From Ischnura elegans (lineage: Eukaryota; Arthropoda; Insecta; Odonata; Coenagrionidae), in assembly GCF_921293095.1 (NCBI RefSeq), contig NC_060252.1:40424881-40488880 (forward strand): a stretch of DNA of 64,000 bases, written 5' to 3'. The translations under genes and the position numbers were made by a program. The notes under the pieces are model-generated. The model saw only the letters and a list, made by a program, of their open reading frames with translations. It searched no databases and was not told the origin of the DNA. Shown here piece by piece: positions 23,291-35,668 of the stretch. Positions within the stretch are counted from its first letter, which is position 1. Every line of letters starts with the position of its first letter.

Positions 23291-26235
23291 TTGGTTATTG
23301 GAGATACACAGGGTGGGAGGTTAAGGGGCGTGTGAACCCCCATTCCCATCTACCTTTCAGCTACCCAACCCAGTAAAATCCCTCATCCCTTCTTTGTCTC
23401 ACTCCACGCAGAAAGGTAGCTGACAGATTTGGTGACAGCTTTATCGAGAAATCTCTCGCACTCTCCCTCTCTTTCTCCCGCGGCGGAATATCGGTCTTGT
23501 CTCCCCGAGTAGACTAACGAATTGGAAAAGTTTCCCAAGGATATCTTTTCTCCCTCGTCCTCCGAACCCTGGAGGTATTTTCAGTGTCGTATCTTCTGCG
23601 TGTGAGCCGAGAAACCATTGTGGAGGTTCAATTACCTCCTTATATATATGTGCTTATTTATTTATTTTTTTTACTTATTTTGTTTTTGTCTCCTTCCTTG
23701 CCCTAGAATATATATCGCCTTCTCCCTCACTCCTCACATTCTCGTTCATCCCGAAAGAGATTTATGGTGTCTTTTCTCTCGTTTCCTCCCCCTTGACAGG
23801 GATTTTGTTTATTGTTTCGCCATTTTTCTTCGTCACCTGTTCCCAGCCTGCTTATCCCAGGCGTCCAAAGGGCGAGAAGTTTATTGGATTGAAATCAAGT
23901 GATGCGTAATTAGCTTTTAAGTTTCTTCGCGGCGCATAGTTGCGGCGATACTTTCGAAAACTTTGGTATCGATTATGTATTAATTTTAGCTCGGAGTTCT
24001 TATTAATATTTATAAAATATGCATTAAATTCCTACGAAAATTAATTACTGTCTGCAGATATTCGGAGATCGTTTACCATAGCAATTATATTTATTCAAAT
24101 TTTTATTCCCTCCGAAATTCATGTTTAAGGGGTTTAATAATTTTGTGAAAAACCGAGATAAATCCTTCATTATATGCTGATGTACTTTATTGCGTTTTAT
24201 TGCGGTGTAAATGGTCAAATAATAGCAATATTGCCTATGCAATAATGAGAGTTTGCTAGGAATGAACTTTATAAACAAGCATTAAATCGCGTGCCCTAGA
24301 AGGACATGATTAGATAAAGATTTACTAGTAAACGCAACTTCTATAGCCCTTGAATACGCTTTTGAAAACACTTCCAATGGGTACCTTAAATGTTTTAAAA
24401 ATCTCTCCAATTTATTATCAATTAATGAAAATTACAGTCTAGCATTGACGAATAATTGTGATTACACTAACACACTATTGCTCCATCTCATATAGGGGCA
24501 TTCAAATTGCCGATTTCTATGTTCATTGAAATTTATATAGCTGATTTTTTTTCTTTTTTAATAGCATTCAGGCGTTTACATTAATGTATCATATATCTAT
24601 ATCTATTATTAATGCAAATTTGATAGTGTCTAGTAGGTGCTTAGGTCAAAGTTAACTTCGCTTATCTTTGCAAACGTTTCAGCAATCCATGCAATCCATT
24701 TCAAAGAGATACTGATTATCTATGGTGACATTCGTCCTCTATCGTTTGAACTTTCATTTCTATTTTATTTTCAGTGTGTTGTCGTCAATTTAATTTTTTA
24801 CGGATATATTCTGTAGTAAGATCTTTAAAATCATGTTAGTTGCAATAAGATGCCATCATGCATGATTGCATCATAACGTTTGTGGAAAGATCACAATTTT
24901 GATTGTTTGTATCTACAAATGGGATTGAGAGGCACTTTAAATTCTCATTATTGCTTCCTAGCTTTATCTGTAAACTAAGTGAAAACTTCGTTGATCAGTA
25001 TATGTTAAACCACATGTCTGCATTCAGCAAAATATTTTTATTTTCCGTTGCAATTGTCAATTTTATTATCTTCTCCGGAAAAGGGACGCAGTTTTAATTG
25101 ATATCGAGGATTCAGCTGCACCTCATAAATAATTTCGAAGGAAGTTCATTGAGACTCTTGGACGAAGCTGCTGCACTTCTATTACCTCATTAATATTGGT
25201 TATCTGATCCCATCGTAGACCTTGCCTGCAGCTGAACGAGGTTGTTTGAGAAGAAGAAGGAAATAGTCATGAAAATCTTAATGCAAAATGCACGGTACTA
25301 TGAGTTGTCGTCTGAGAAGATGCTGGCGTTGAATTTTTTCCCATTAGGACTCGTGCATATTGCGTCACGTCTGAACTTACAGCTCCCGAGGTGCATGCGC
25401 TGAAATATTACGAGACGACGTGAATGGCACCTCAACCATTGTGGCACTTGACATCTTTCCCTCGTGTATAGAATCTTCAGTTTTTGTCAATTGGAAGTTT
25501 CTTGTTCGAATATCTTTGATGCTGGAGGAATTGTGTCACAGAAACTTAATACTTTTTGTATTCAGGGATCTTATTGGCATGAATAGATGCTTAAGAAAAT
25601 TTGGAAACAAAACCTCAAACATTTTCTGTTGAAATAGAGATGGAAAATGCTTCTCTGCTTCCTTCATAAGTTATCTGTGGCAACGCGTTTAATAATTTAT
25701 CCCTATCCTTACTTGGTTTTTTAATGGGCAATGGATTAATAGGACAAATAACTTAAATTCAAATGAATATTTATCTAAAGAGGTCGTTACAAAATATTCA
25801 GTATAAGTAAACAGTATTTACACTTAGTCTTCTGTATTAGAAAGGCAGCTATAAATTTTTCGTTCCATAATATTTTAGATCATTTTTACGTTATGCATTT
25901 TTGATTTTTGCTCACTCTGCTTAGATTTGATGAAGTAAATGAATTTTCTATGAAATTGTATTCGATTTTTATGCTCACTTTTATGTTGGTACGATTCGAG
26001 GCATAGAAATCGGTCCTTGATGGATCACTTATTTCGCAAAAGTCATCAAATCATTATAAAATATCCCTACATTTTAATAGAAATTTTGAAATTATTTTTA
26101 ATACATATTGCTCGTGATCTTATGTATAAGGCATAGGTTCTTAAAGGCCGTCAGAAGTGCATGCGTATTGTTATGTCATAGATTCCATTTTCAAACGACA
26201 AAGCTCCTTGTGTTCAGGGTCAATACGAAAATATG
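23291..26235. other. A+T-rich noncoding stretch
   Basis: A C+T-rich segment at 23380-23530, then A+T-rich sequence. No frame over 94 codons and no recognisable family. Confidence 0.55.
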
Positions 26236-26236
26236 T

Positions 26237-26416
26237 CAAAGCACTGAAGGAACAAGTGACTTTGTACGCAGTCACGCGCACGGGTGCAAAGTTAAATACA
26301 CCAAAGGATGAAGTTCGCCATGAAAAAATATTTGACTTAGCCGGGATTCGAACCCGGATCTCCCGATTGCCGGTCAGGCGTGCTACCAGTTGCACCACCA
26401 AGCCATCTTCTCAGAG
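26237..26416 (-). mobile_element. tRNA-derived SINE copy 1
   Basis: Read on the minus strand, 26404-26334 folds into a full 71-nt cloverleaf. The acceptor stem ggcttgg/ctaagtc forms 7 pairs (two G-T). The D stem is gtgc/gcac with GG in the loop. The anticodon stem is cctga/tcggg with loop ccggcaa. The T stem is ccggg/cccgg with the canonical ttcgaat loop. The anticodon would be GGC, but position 33 is C instead of the invariant U, and a non-tRNA body continues to 26237, so this is a SINE head rather than a tRNA gene. It differs from copy 2 at two positions. Confidence 0.82.
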
Positions 26417-26555
26417 CGAACATCGGATGGGTTTTACCGAACAAGATGTTGACGTCACAAGTCCACACTGTGGCACATGTGGCGAGGGTCGTGCTTACTA
26501 AGCCACTGTCGGGGAGAAAAACCCTTATTTTCCGCTGGTCTGCGGCGACGATTTT
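26417..26555. repeat. Spacer between the two SINE copies
   Basis: These 139 bases separate two nearly identical same-strand SINE units. They may be part of a longer SINE body belonging to copy 2, or flank captured in a duplication. They contain ttgacgtcaca (a CRE-like word) and the short palindrome ccacactgtgg. Confidence 0.45.
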
Positions 26556-26735
26556 CAAAGCACTGAAGGAACAAGTGACTTTGTACGCAGTCGCGCGCAC
26601 GGGTGCAAAGTTAAATACACCAAAGGATGAAGTTCGCCATGAAAAAATATTTGACTTAGCCGGGATTCGAACCCGGATCTCCCGATTGCCGGTCAGGCGT
26701 GCTACCAGTTACACCACCAAGCCATCTTCTCAGAG
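26556..26735 (-). mobile_element. tRNA-derived SINE copy 2
   Basis: This is the same 180-bp unit as 26237-26416, offset by 319 bp. It differs by an A/G in the body (cgcgcgc for cacgcgc) and a G/A in the D arm, where gtgt/gcac now forms the stem with one G-T pair. The cloverleaf spans 26723-26653 on the minus strand, again with C at position 33. A and B boxes for internal polymerase III initiation are intact, so it could in principle be transcribed. Near-identity of the copies means recent insertion or recent local duplication. Confidence 0.82.
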
Positions 26736-29700
26736 ATAACTGTAACTGCAGAGATATTTTGGAGCTGCGTAATGCTTCAATTGCGTGAAAGTTGTCAAAT
26801 GGAGTAAATGTCACGGAAAACCTAGAGTTTTAGAAGGACCTTCAACATGAAGTACTAATTGGAAAGAATAAAACCCGGATCCCCTCGTGGAAAGAATGGA
26901 TAATGAACCTGCTCGGTAGTTAAAATTTGATAAAAAACTGTCTCTGTTGTAGGGCAGGAAAGAATTAAAAAAAGTTACGAAATGAATCAGTAGTTTGGCG
27001 TCCGAATGGGGCCAAAAGTCGAAATAAGTAGAAACACCTCCTTGTGCCATTTAACTTGGCGAAGATAATGGACTTCCTTTCCATCCATTGAGCTAGAGGA
27101 GGATTCATTAATCATCGAAGGTTCGTTCTCCAGTCCCTTAAGCAATCGATTAACGGGACAGCGATTGTTAGCTGGGAGACAAAACGGGGGCTCGCTTTAA
27201 TTCGCAGATAATGAATAGAGATTGAGTTTGAGGCGAGGTCACCTGGGGAGAGGGAGGATATCCAAGAGAACTCTGCGAGATGTGGGTCGCAAAGCTTGTA
27301 TTTTTAAATGTATCGATTGTGATTTTTCGATACATCGCCGTTTTTAAGTGAACCTTCAAGTAAAATTATCCAGAGTAGCTAGAGTACTGCTTTAAAAAGA
27401 ACCCATATATATTTAAGTTAGTATTTGCGTAGCATACGAGTAAATATAACGGATGAGCATCTGAAGGGTAAAAAGAAAGATAATGACCACTATAAAAGCT
27501 TATAAGACCTATCGATGGTGATTTATTGATTGATATCCGTTCTTATGGGAAGCCTTCAATCCACTCTAATCTAATTTATTCTTTTTAAGTTTATTCTTTT
27601 TATTTCCAGTATGGAGAGGTTTCACAGACCAAGCCTGAAGTTATCAGTTATACTCTAATCTAATTTTATAAAATCAGTAAAAAGTGTTGACTGATTTCCT
27701 TGCTGAATTATATAGTACTAAGTGAGAGCTGTGGGTATATTTATTTTCTATTCCCACCGTTAATATTTCGTGATGCGACGTGACTCTTTAAGTGGGTCGC
27801 GTTTTTTGAATCCACCCTTTCTTCCCCGTAATCAGAGCACGGAAGTGTAGAATTGACCTGAGAGGCATTGTCTTCTTGAAAATGGCGAGCAAACTTCACA
27901 GTCAATGCGGCGTTTCCCCCATCTCTTTTTTTTCTTTATTTTTCAAAAGATCTTCTGCCTGGTTCTCTATGTTAAACTCCTATGCCTCGTAAAAACCTCA
28001 GACTGAAACGGGTGATACTCTAAAGCTATAGTCTCCCGAGAGACTCAAGTCACGGCATTCTAATGGACTACCGTTCGGAAAATAAAAAAGGGACTGATGG
28101 TAAAATTGCTCACTGGGGTTAAATAAATTTAAGAAGAACGCTCTTCCATAGCAAGGGGTTCCATGCATTTAACAGCACCTCGCTGTGTCGCCGAACTCAA
28201 TTTGTTTTCCCTCGAAGTGTCTGTGGAAATTGTTTCACTGGAAAGAGCGTGGAGGGCTGTATAAAATCCGGCTAGGATTTAATGCTATATTCGTTGGCGC
28301 TCTAGTATAAAGTATTGTCCTTCTGAGTGCTTCATGATGCAGTCATTTGTTAGTATGTTTGTAATTAGGCATGTAATATTCGTCCAGGATGATTAAATAT
28401 AGTGATTGTGCTCTAGGACTCAGATTTGCATTTTCTCGTACATAAATCCTTAATGTGGCCGTTATTTATTTAAAGTTATTTACCCAATCATGCTCGTGTT
28501 TAGCTCTTTAATTTGTTATTTTGGTACACTTTTTTATTTAACGTCATCATTTTCCGATAAGCACTCATTAATCCCCCCCTGTTCATTTGCGAACTTGTTT
28601 TTATCATATATTGTAATATTCGAGATCCTATAGAGCCGGATACGGGATATGCAAAAGAATTAATGTCTTTAGTGGCGGATAATTAATATGCATTATTTAA
28701 ACCAATGTTCTTGATTTATGTTTTTCTTTCCTACATACTATTGGTTATGGATAAATATTTCGGTGTGAACAAAGGTATGGTGTAACTACAAATGCTAAAT
28801 CGATTTCCTTTTTCATGACTGAATGAAATGCAAAGTTGTATAGCAAGGTTTAGATATTTTCCTATATCTTCATCAGGGATTATTTGCAATTGGTTTGCTG
28901 AAAAATGAAAAATAAACAATTTGGTAAAAAATATTGCAAATAAGTGGTGATAAAGATATAATAAATATATGCAAACGATGGGAATCAATTTTGCATTTCA
29001 TTCTAAGACCTATACTTCAAGACGTTGTTAATTATTTTTACGAATATTAAATATTCTATTATCATTATTCGGCCATAATTTTTTTCTTCAAGGAGTGGTT
29101 TTAAGGTGCACATTGGTGATATCTTGTCGGAAATAGAAGGGCTAGAGCAAGATACGAAAGTAATCAATATTGTTTCTGGCCTCTGAATTTCAATTGATAA
29201 ACATGTAGTTCATGTATAGATGCCTATTAGTGTAGATTTTATTGATCATAAAATGCTTAAGTTGTTTCCTCATGTGTGGGATAAATACTTGCAAAAATAC
29301 ATATGCACAAATTGTAAAAAGTAACCGTCGTATAAACTGGAGAACACGGCCGTTGGGTACTTCATGACTACTCCCCACCACCCTCCTCCCTCTCCATCCT
29401 CACTCGATACGCTAGCGGCCAATCCCTCTCCAAAATCTCTTCTTCGCAGTTTCCATCGCGTCCCGTGTTGACTCTGGAGGACCGTAACTCAAATCTCATG
29501 TCTGCTGAAGCCTTGTCTTCCAACTGGGTGTCTTAAGAGACCGTCTCACGCGAAGAACTCAAGTGCTTCCCTACTCCATTTTCCTCTTTTCCTCAATCCG
29601 AACCCCTCCTTTTTTTAAGTCTAGACGCTGAGGAAGTCATTGGAAATATTTTTTATTCTCACCCTTTCTTTCCTTCATCCCACTCGGGGAAGATATACCC

Positions 29701-30718
29701 GGGCGAAGGTAGCAGGTGTCATTCCCTCCTACTCCTGCTGTGGACTCGTTGCTCTTTGAGTTCTACGAAAAGTTTTAAAAACTCTTTCGCTGGAAGATAT
29801 CGTTTGCTCGCATCGTCTTCGTTCTGGTTTTACCCGCTCCTTTAAATTGGTACCACGTTGTCTGCAGTTATTCCGTGCGTGATGTTTGAGGTTCTGGCAG
29901 TGCTTCGGCAAGCACATTCGAGTCGATTTTGCAGCATTGTGGATTTTCTCGGTGGTGCACACATGCCGTTTGTGAAGCGTGGATGATGAGGGTGGAACGC
30001 GGAGTATTCAGGGATGGATGAAAATGTGTTATTTAATCAATGGGAATTGGAGATCAAACGACCGGAGAGAATGGCCAATCTAAAACTCCTGGGAAGAGTT
30101 GGATGAAAAAGTTAGGGAGTGTAAATTTGCAGAGTAAAAGAAAAGAACTCTTTGGATTTGTGCCGGACTTCTGGCCTCTCGAAAATAAGTTTAGAGCATT
30201 GGAGGAAGGTAAGAAGTGCAACTCACTGTTGACTTTCTCCCGGATAAATTATGTTACTCATCTACAATTTTATTTACGAGAACGGCTGGCACATGAATGA
30301 AGAAAAGTTTGAAGATCTCGTAAAGTTTTCTCATTTTGCTTTCGATTTGAACATACTGATGAATACTTATTATGCATGCAATGATATGAATCCTTTTTGA
30401 TATAAATGACTGAATCGTAAACTACTTTCGTAATATAGCCAAGCGTTAAAAAAATAAAAAAACAACAGATTTGAAAAGTGTACAAATCGAGATTTCCAAT
30501 CATACTCTTAAGCAAGGTTTTGAAAATATATTTCAGGGTCGATACGCACTTACGCAGCGACTTAAAAATGCTAGTGGTTTTGTAGAATGTGCCTATATAC
30601 GAATATAAATATCCTATGGAGAAAAACTTAAATGCAAAATTCTGCTGAATGCATAGTATTCAACCATGTTAAAGAAACTTTGACTTCGTGTGCGAGTTTT
30701 GCAATTGCATAATTAATA
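26736..30718. other. Long noncoding stretch
   Basis: A+T-rich DNA with short C+T-rich patches at 29370-29480 and 29560-29700. The frames at 29729-29962 (minus, 77 codons) and 30040-30300 (plus, 86 codons) have ordinary composition but no recognised family or splice support. Confidence 0.5.
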
Positions 30719-30747
30719 CAGTTATGCATTGTATTAATGCATAACTG
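30719..30747. repeat. Perfect 11-bp hairpin
   Basis: The arms cagttatgcat (30719-30729) and atgcataactg (30737-30747) pair perfectly around the 7-nt loop tgtatta. It sits in very A+T-rich DNA (30690-30880, with TA/TAA-rich tracts). It could be a MITE remnant or slipped-strand product, and is too short for a microRNA. Confidence 0.6.
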
Positions 30748-33700
30748 CATTGGTTTAATTGCCGTTTACAATTTTAACTTCAATTGATATTGGAAAAATC
30801 TCAAAATAAAGATTACTTTAACGGCTAATATAATTTTAATATAATATTATATAATATATAATAATAATATAGAACTATTCGTACTTTAATCTGTCTAGAA
30901 TAGTACGCACTTTTGATAACTTGCAAACCTTGCGTAACTAAATGGGAAGCTAAGTTTTGGATATCGGTTCTGAATGTTTAACGTACTTCTTGTAAGCACG
31001 TGAAATGCATGAGTAGGCATCTGACTAGCCTTGGAGCCTTCAGTAACGCAATTTAAATTCGCTCTTATGTGAAGTGCAAAGAAGTTTCACAGGATTATGC
31101 AATTTTCAAATCCACTCCACTTCAATGACTTAGTATCGAGCGGTCGCATTATGTAGCAGTTCAGGAGGAGTTGGAGGGAAGGAACATTTGCAGTGTATTG
31201 GAATCGTGTGGAATTGCAAAAGTTTTAAAAGGTCTCACGGGAAAAGTTCTGAGGAGAAAGAAAAAAAATGCCGGCGATGGAAATTCCACTTCCGTACGCA
31301 CCCTCTCAATGCACACGGACTATCACTAAGATCTGGAGTATTTCTGGAATGGAACTGTGTAGTCTTCCAAGGACTTTCCCTCAAGTTTGATTTGATCCAC
31401 CAGCAGAGGATGAATTTAATATACTTTGATTATTATTAATCTCGGTTAATATCCATGATAAAAAGGTAAACCACTATAGTTATGCGGACGTGCATTGATC
31501 TTGGCTATGATTAACGGGATATACATGGATCTTTGGTTTTAATAGATGGATTTATACTATCACTTGGTTTATATTGCAGGGTAAACGTTAATCTTGGATA
31601 TAAATAACCGGATGAATTAAACGAATAGACTATGTCTTGAATGCAAAAACATTGAAGTATTTCATTCTCCTCGACGATCTGAATTAAATAAAAACTGGAC
31701 TTATTGGCTAATAGCATAAAATCCAGATTGATGATAGCCACTTAAATTTCATGAATTAAATCCTTTTAATGTTAGTGTATGTTCCAGCTATGATGTAGAT
31801 TTGAAAATTAATTAGGTGGAAAAGGTTGATTTGGCTTTTCTCGGAAATCTTGGCGGTTTCTGGTCTCCAGTATCGAATGTTCTGAATAGTGAAAACTTTA
31901 AAAATTTTCTTGATTCAATTCACTTCACTTCAACCCATTCCTTCTCTTGCCGAAACGCTTCGCCGATTTGCTAAGCTATGTCCCTTCTCGTTTCGATCCA
32001 TTCCCGACCTACAACTTCCATCCCTAGCTTCCTTAAACGCTTCGGTTCATCTCAGCTAGTCTCTCCGAATTTTGCCACATGACGCATTGACTTCTTAGCT
32101 ATTGTTCTCAGGGATGCCCAATTTCCCTCTCTTTCCCATTTTTCCACCTGACGCTGTGTCACTAATCCTCAGCACTTAAATCAATTTTCCACTGTACTGC
32201 GTGGAGGAATATTTTTTTCTCAGATAAATCTGCGTCTATTGTTTATATTTGGAACGTTGATTTTGAATAGCTAATGAGGTAGGTTTAATTTCCGCTCATT
32301 TAAATAGAAGATACGTTGCTAAGGCAAAATATTGATCCAAAGGTCAAATTTTAAAATTCAAAAACAACTATTTTCATGAGGAGTCATAAGGGGACTTTTC
32401 TGCTCAGCAAACGTCACAAGCCTCATGAGTCGAGCAACACATCCTCAAATCGAAACCACTTGTTGAAAACCATATCATGAATAAGATCTATAGTTGCCAT
32501 GTAAACAGCGTAAAATTTGTGGTCCGGGTTTGTGTAAGGACCTACTGGCTCAATGATAATGGCTGATAACTTATGTAGCAGCAAGAGTAAGAACCTTAAT
32601 TTATTTCCTAAATGCGAGTAACCATAGTTACTGTCTAGAAAAAAACATAAATAACGATTCAGCGATCTCTTCTTAGGGTTTAGTGTATTCGTTTTTTTAT
32701 CTATCCTCTATACCTATTCTGCTTAGGTGGTAAAGATGACTTATGTTTTTTTTTTAATATGTTAAGAGCAGCCCTCTGTAATCGAAAATTTGTCGGATTA
32801 AACATTTTCCTTGATATTTCGAGTGGTGAAGTAAAGAGGTAAGTTTTAGCCTTTTATTTAACGTGATCAAGTCACATATTCTTATTTCATTACTCAATTC
32901 GGCCGACCTAGGTTTCAGTAAACATTTATTGCCATTTTCAAGGTCGTTATTTTCTGGTAGTAAATTGATTGAATAGTCATGAATATTAATTATTTCCATA
33001 CATTTACGCCGGAAACAGTATATATTGGTATTTTATTTCATTTTTTTTAGCAATTTTGTCTCGAAGCACGAAGCCTTGATAGCAAAGCTGAAATTCTGAT
33101 TCACTCTCCCCAAAAAACATAGGAAGAGAAAGAAATCAAATCATTATGCATTTTGACTGCTCTGCAAGCAAAAACCTTTATGCTGCTCTTAGTGAGGCAA
33201 TGCCACCCCTTCCCAACATAGCCTTTTTTGCCTCCTTTTTTCCGTCTTCCCGTTAGCGCAGTCCCTTCTTTCTCTGCATCCTGACTTCTTCCTTCCCGCA
33301 CGCCACTCACACATTTCCCGTTGAGCGTTCCTACCGCGCGCGAAATCCAATCTTGGCCGTCTCGTCATTCTTCCATCTGCTAGCCACCCGCAAAGGCTTT
33401 TTCTCTATCGAGTCTTTTTATTTTCCCTCCTTGGTCCTTGCTTTGTTTTCTCCATTTCTAGAGTATCATACGCTTGTACCTTGCTCAAAAGTGTAATAAT
33501 TTAATATGAAATTCATAGCACAATAAATACGAGACGACTTAATAATCCAAATCAAAATGAATCCATCTAATGCGCATTTTCAAAAAATAAAATATGTCAG
33601 TATAAATAATTTAAAGATTTAAAAGTTGTTTTTTCAACAACGATGCCTAAGAGAGCATTTTTAGAATTAGGAGTTTTAGTTAAGCTTCTGTAATTAGCAA

Positions 33701-35627
33701 ACTTTCCAATCATTGCGAGAAGTGTTAAAAAATTACTTTGGTCAGTAGAAATTAAGCCCGAATACATTGTAATACTATATGTTTGTAGTTGCACTCCATC
33801 TAAGTTCATACGTGCCATAATTTTAAAGTTGATATACAAAGGTACCCTTGTGGCACTTAAAACTATCTCCATAATTAAGCATGAAATATCACGTTATCCA
33901 ACGTTGTAGTATTTACAAGGAAGAAATTAAATTCAAATATTGCGGGGTTGGTAACTGGCCATTCATTCTAGAAACTTACGCATCTTGCCAAATATAATAG
34001 AATATCTTGTTAGTTTAATTTTGGGTGATTTATAAAATTACAATTGATAGCTTCAGTGGCTGCGTTTGTGCACTCAATACGCATTATGCCATAGCACCGT
34101 AGCTCACTCGCATTGAAAGGGTTAATGCTCTCTCAGTGCTTACACTATTCATACATCGTGAGGAATGAATGATGGGCCATTTTGCACCTGTCTGTGATGA
34201 ATTTGTACTCATTAAAGCCTCCATGAACGATACCTACGGTGTTTTTCATTGCCGCAAACTGATCCTGGGTCTCTCTTTGCTGCGAACTCACTTGCACCTT
34301 TGTTTGCTGGCCCACCTCATAGATACTCACCCCTTACAGTAGAGGATATATCTTGCGACAGCCCTTAGCTCACCCAGCCTCTCACATCTCATTAGTCTAA
34401 TAACCACTTCCGCGCGAGGGCAGCACTCCGGACTTAAGTCCCTCATCCTCCGCCCTATCAAACTCCGTCTTCCCCATCCCGAGCCATTAGCACATTGCTA
34501 TCCTGGAGGATAGCCCTTCCTTTACTCCCCGGTCTTATTAAGCAACTATCGCCCTATTTGTCTCGTTCCAACTCCTTCGCCTCGGGCACAAACTGGCCTC
34601 TCTCTGTTTCCGCGTAGCAACTCTCCTTCGTATCAAATCGCCTGTTTCTCTCTCGCCTGGCTGTTCTTTCTCATATGGCCAGAGATGTTAAGTGTCGTAA
34701 TTAAGTTACTGGTATTTTGTATATTTCAAGTAATGTATACTTGTAGTAAATACATACATTTTCATAATTCTACTATTACCTACTGTTATTGAACTCAATT
34801 CCCCGCACTCACTCTATCTTTGTCTTCGTATGACCAGAGATGGGGAATAGCTACGCACGATTTACTGAGTTAAGGGAAGTGTTTACAAATAAGGTAGTAA
34901 TTACTTGTGATCAACGTATTAAAAAAATATCTATTAATTGTCATCTAACCTTTGCATACCGCTAATGATACTCGAGTGTGTCAATCTCCTGAGATATCTT
35001 TTAAAAATTTAAAAAAATAACTAGCTGCTACTCCACTTATGTCACTAGTCCTTACTAGGGTATTAAGTAAAAAATCAGTTAAACGATGATACAAAACCTT
35101 TCATAGATTCAAAAAAAAATGTTTTAGGTAAACAGATTTTAAACAGATTTTTTATTAGGCACGTCGCGTTTTCACGACAAGGCGTCATTCTTGAATGCAA
35201 AGATATTTTGAAAAACAAAAAATCAGATAACTTGGTGAATTGTTGCGGTATTTAATATTTTAATCATTAGTCTTTTCCTAATTTTCTATTTGTAAAACTC
35301 TTAACGCGGTAGATGACAATATATTTGCCGAGAAAGTCTCGAGTGGTGAATATATAGGTACATTATGTTCAGACAAGCACCAAATAAACGACAAGATATT
35401 TTTATATTATAATTATATTGGTATAGATTTATATTAATTTAATGTAAAAAATTCTGCAGAGGATAAATCATTTGCCTTGATCGAGATTGTTGTGGAACAT
35501 TGTTCTGTTAAGCTGACAATTTTTTTGAAGAATGATTTTTCCTCTATGGAAATCCGCATATTTTCGTATTTATAGTGGACTCGTTAAAATTATCACCGTG
35601 GCTAGTCCCGGTATACTAAAAAATATA
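30748..35627. other. Long noncoding stretch
   Basis: Includes an (ATAAT)-rich patch (30820-30870), C+T-rich blocks at 31920-32170, 33200-33440 and 34330-34690, and a small duplicated word aaacagatttt near 35127-35150. No frame over 91 codons and none with recognisable character. Confidence 0.5.
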
Positions 35628-35668
35628 TATCAATAACAACTGATTAAATTAATCAGTTGTTATTGATA
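35628..35668. repeat. Perfect 41-bp palindrome
   Basis: The left arm tatcaataacaactgatta (35628-35646) and right arm taatcagttgttattgata (35650-35668) are exact inverse complements of 19 bp around a 3-nt loop. So tight a perfect palindrome is unlikely by chance even in A+T-rich DNA. No larger element with matching outer ends was identified. It may be a minimal fold-back insertion or a replication-error product. Confidence 0.8.

Noticed and set aside
26334..26404. Genuine tRNA-Ala gene
   Set aside because: U33 is missing, a near-identical copy lies 319 bp away with the same non-tRNA body attached, and a decayed relative exists at 41725. These features fit a SINE.
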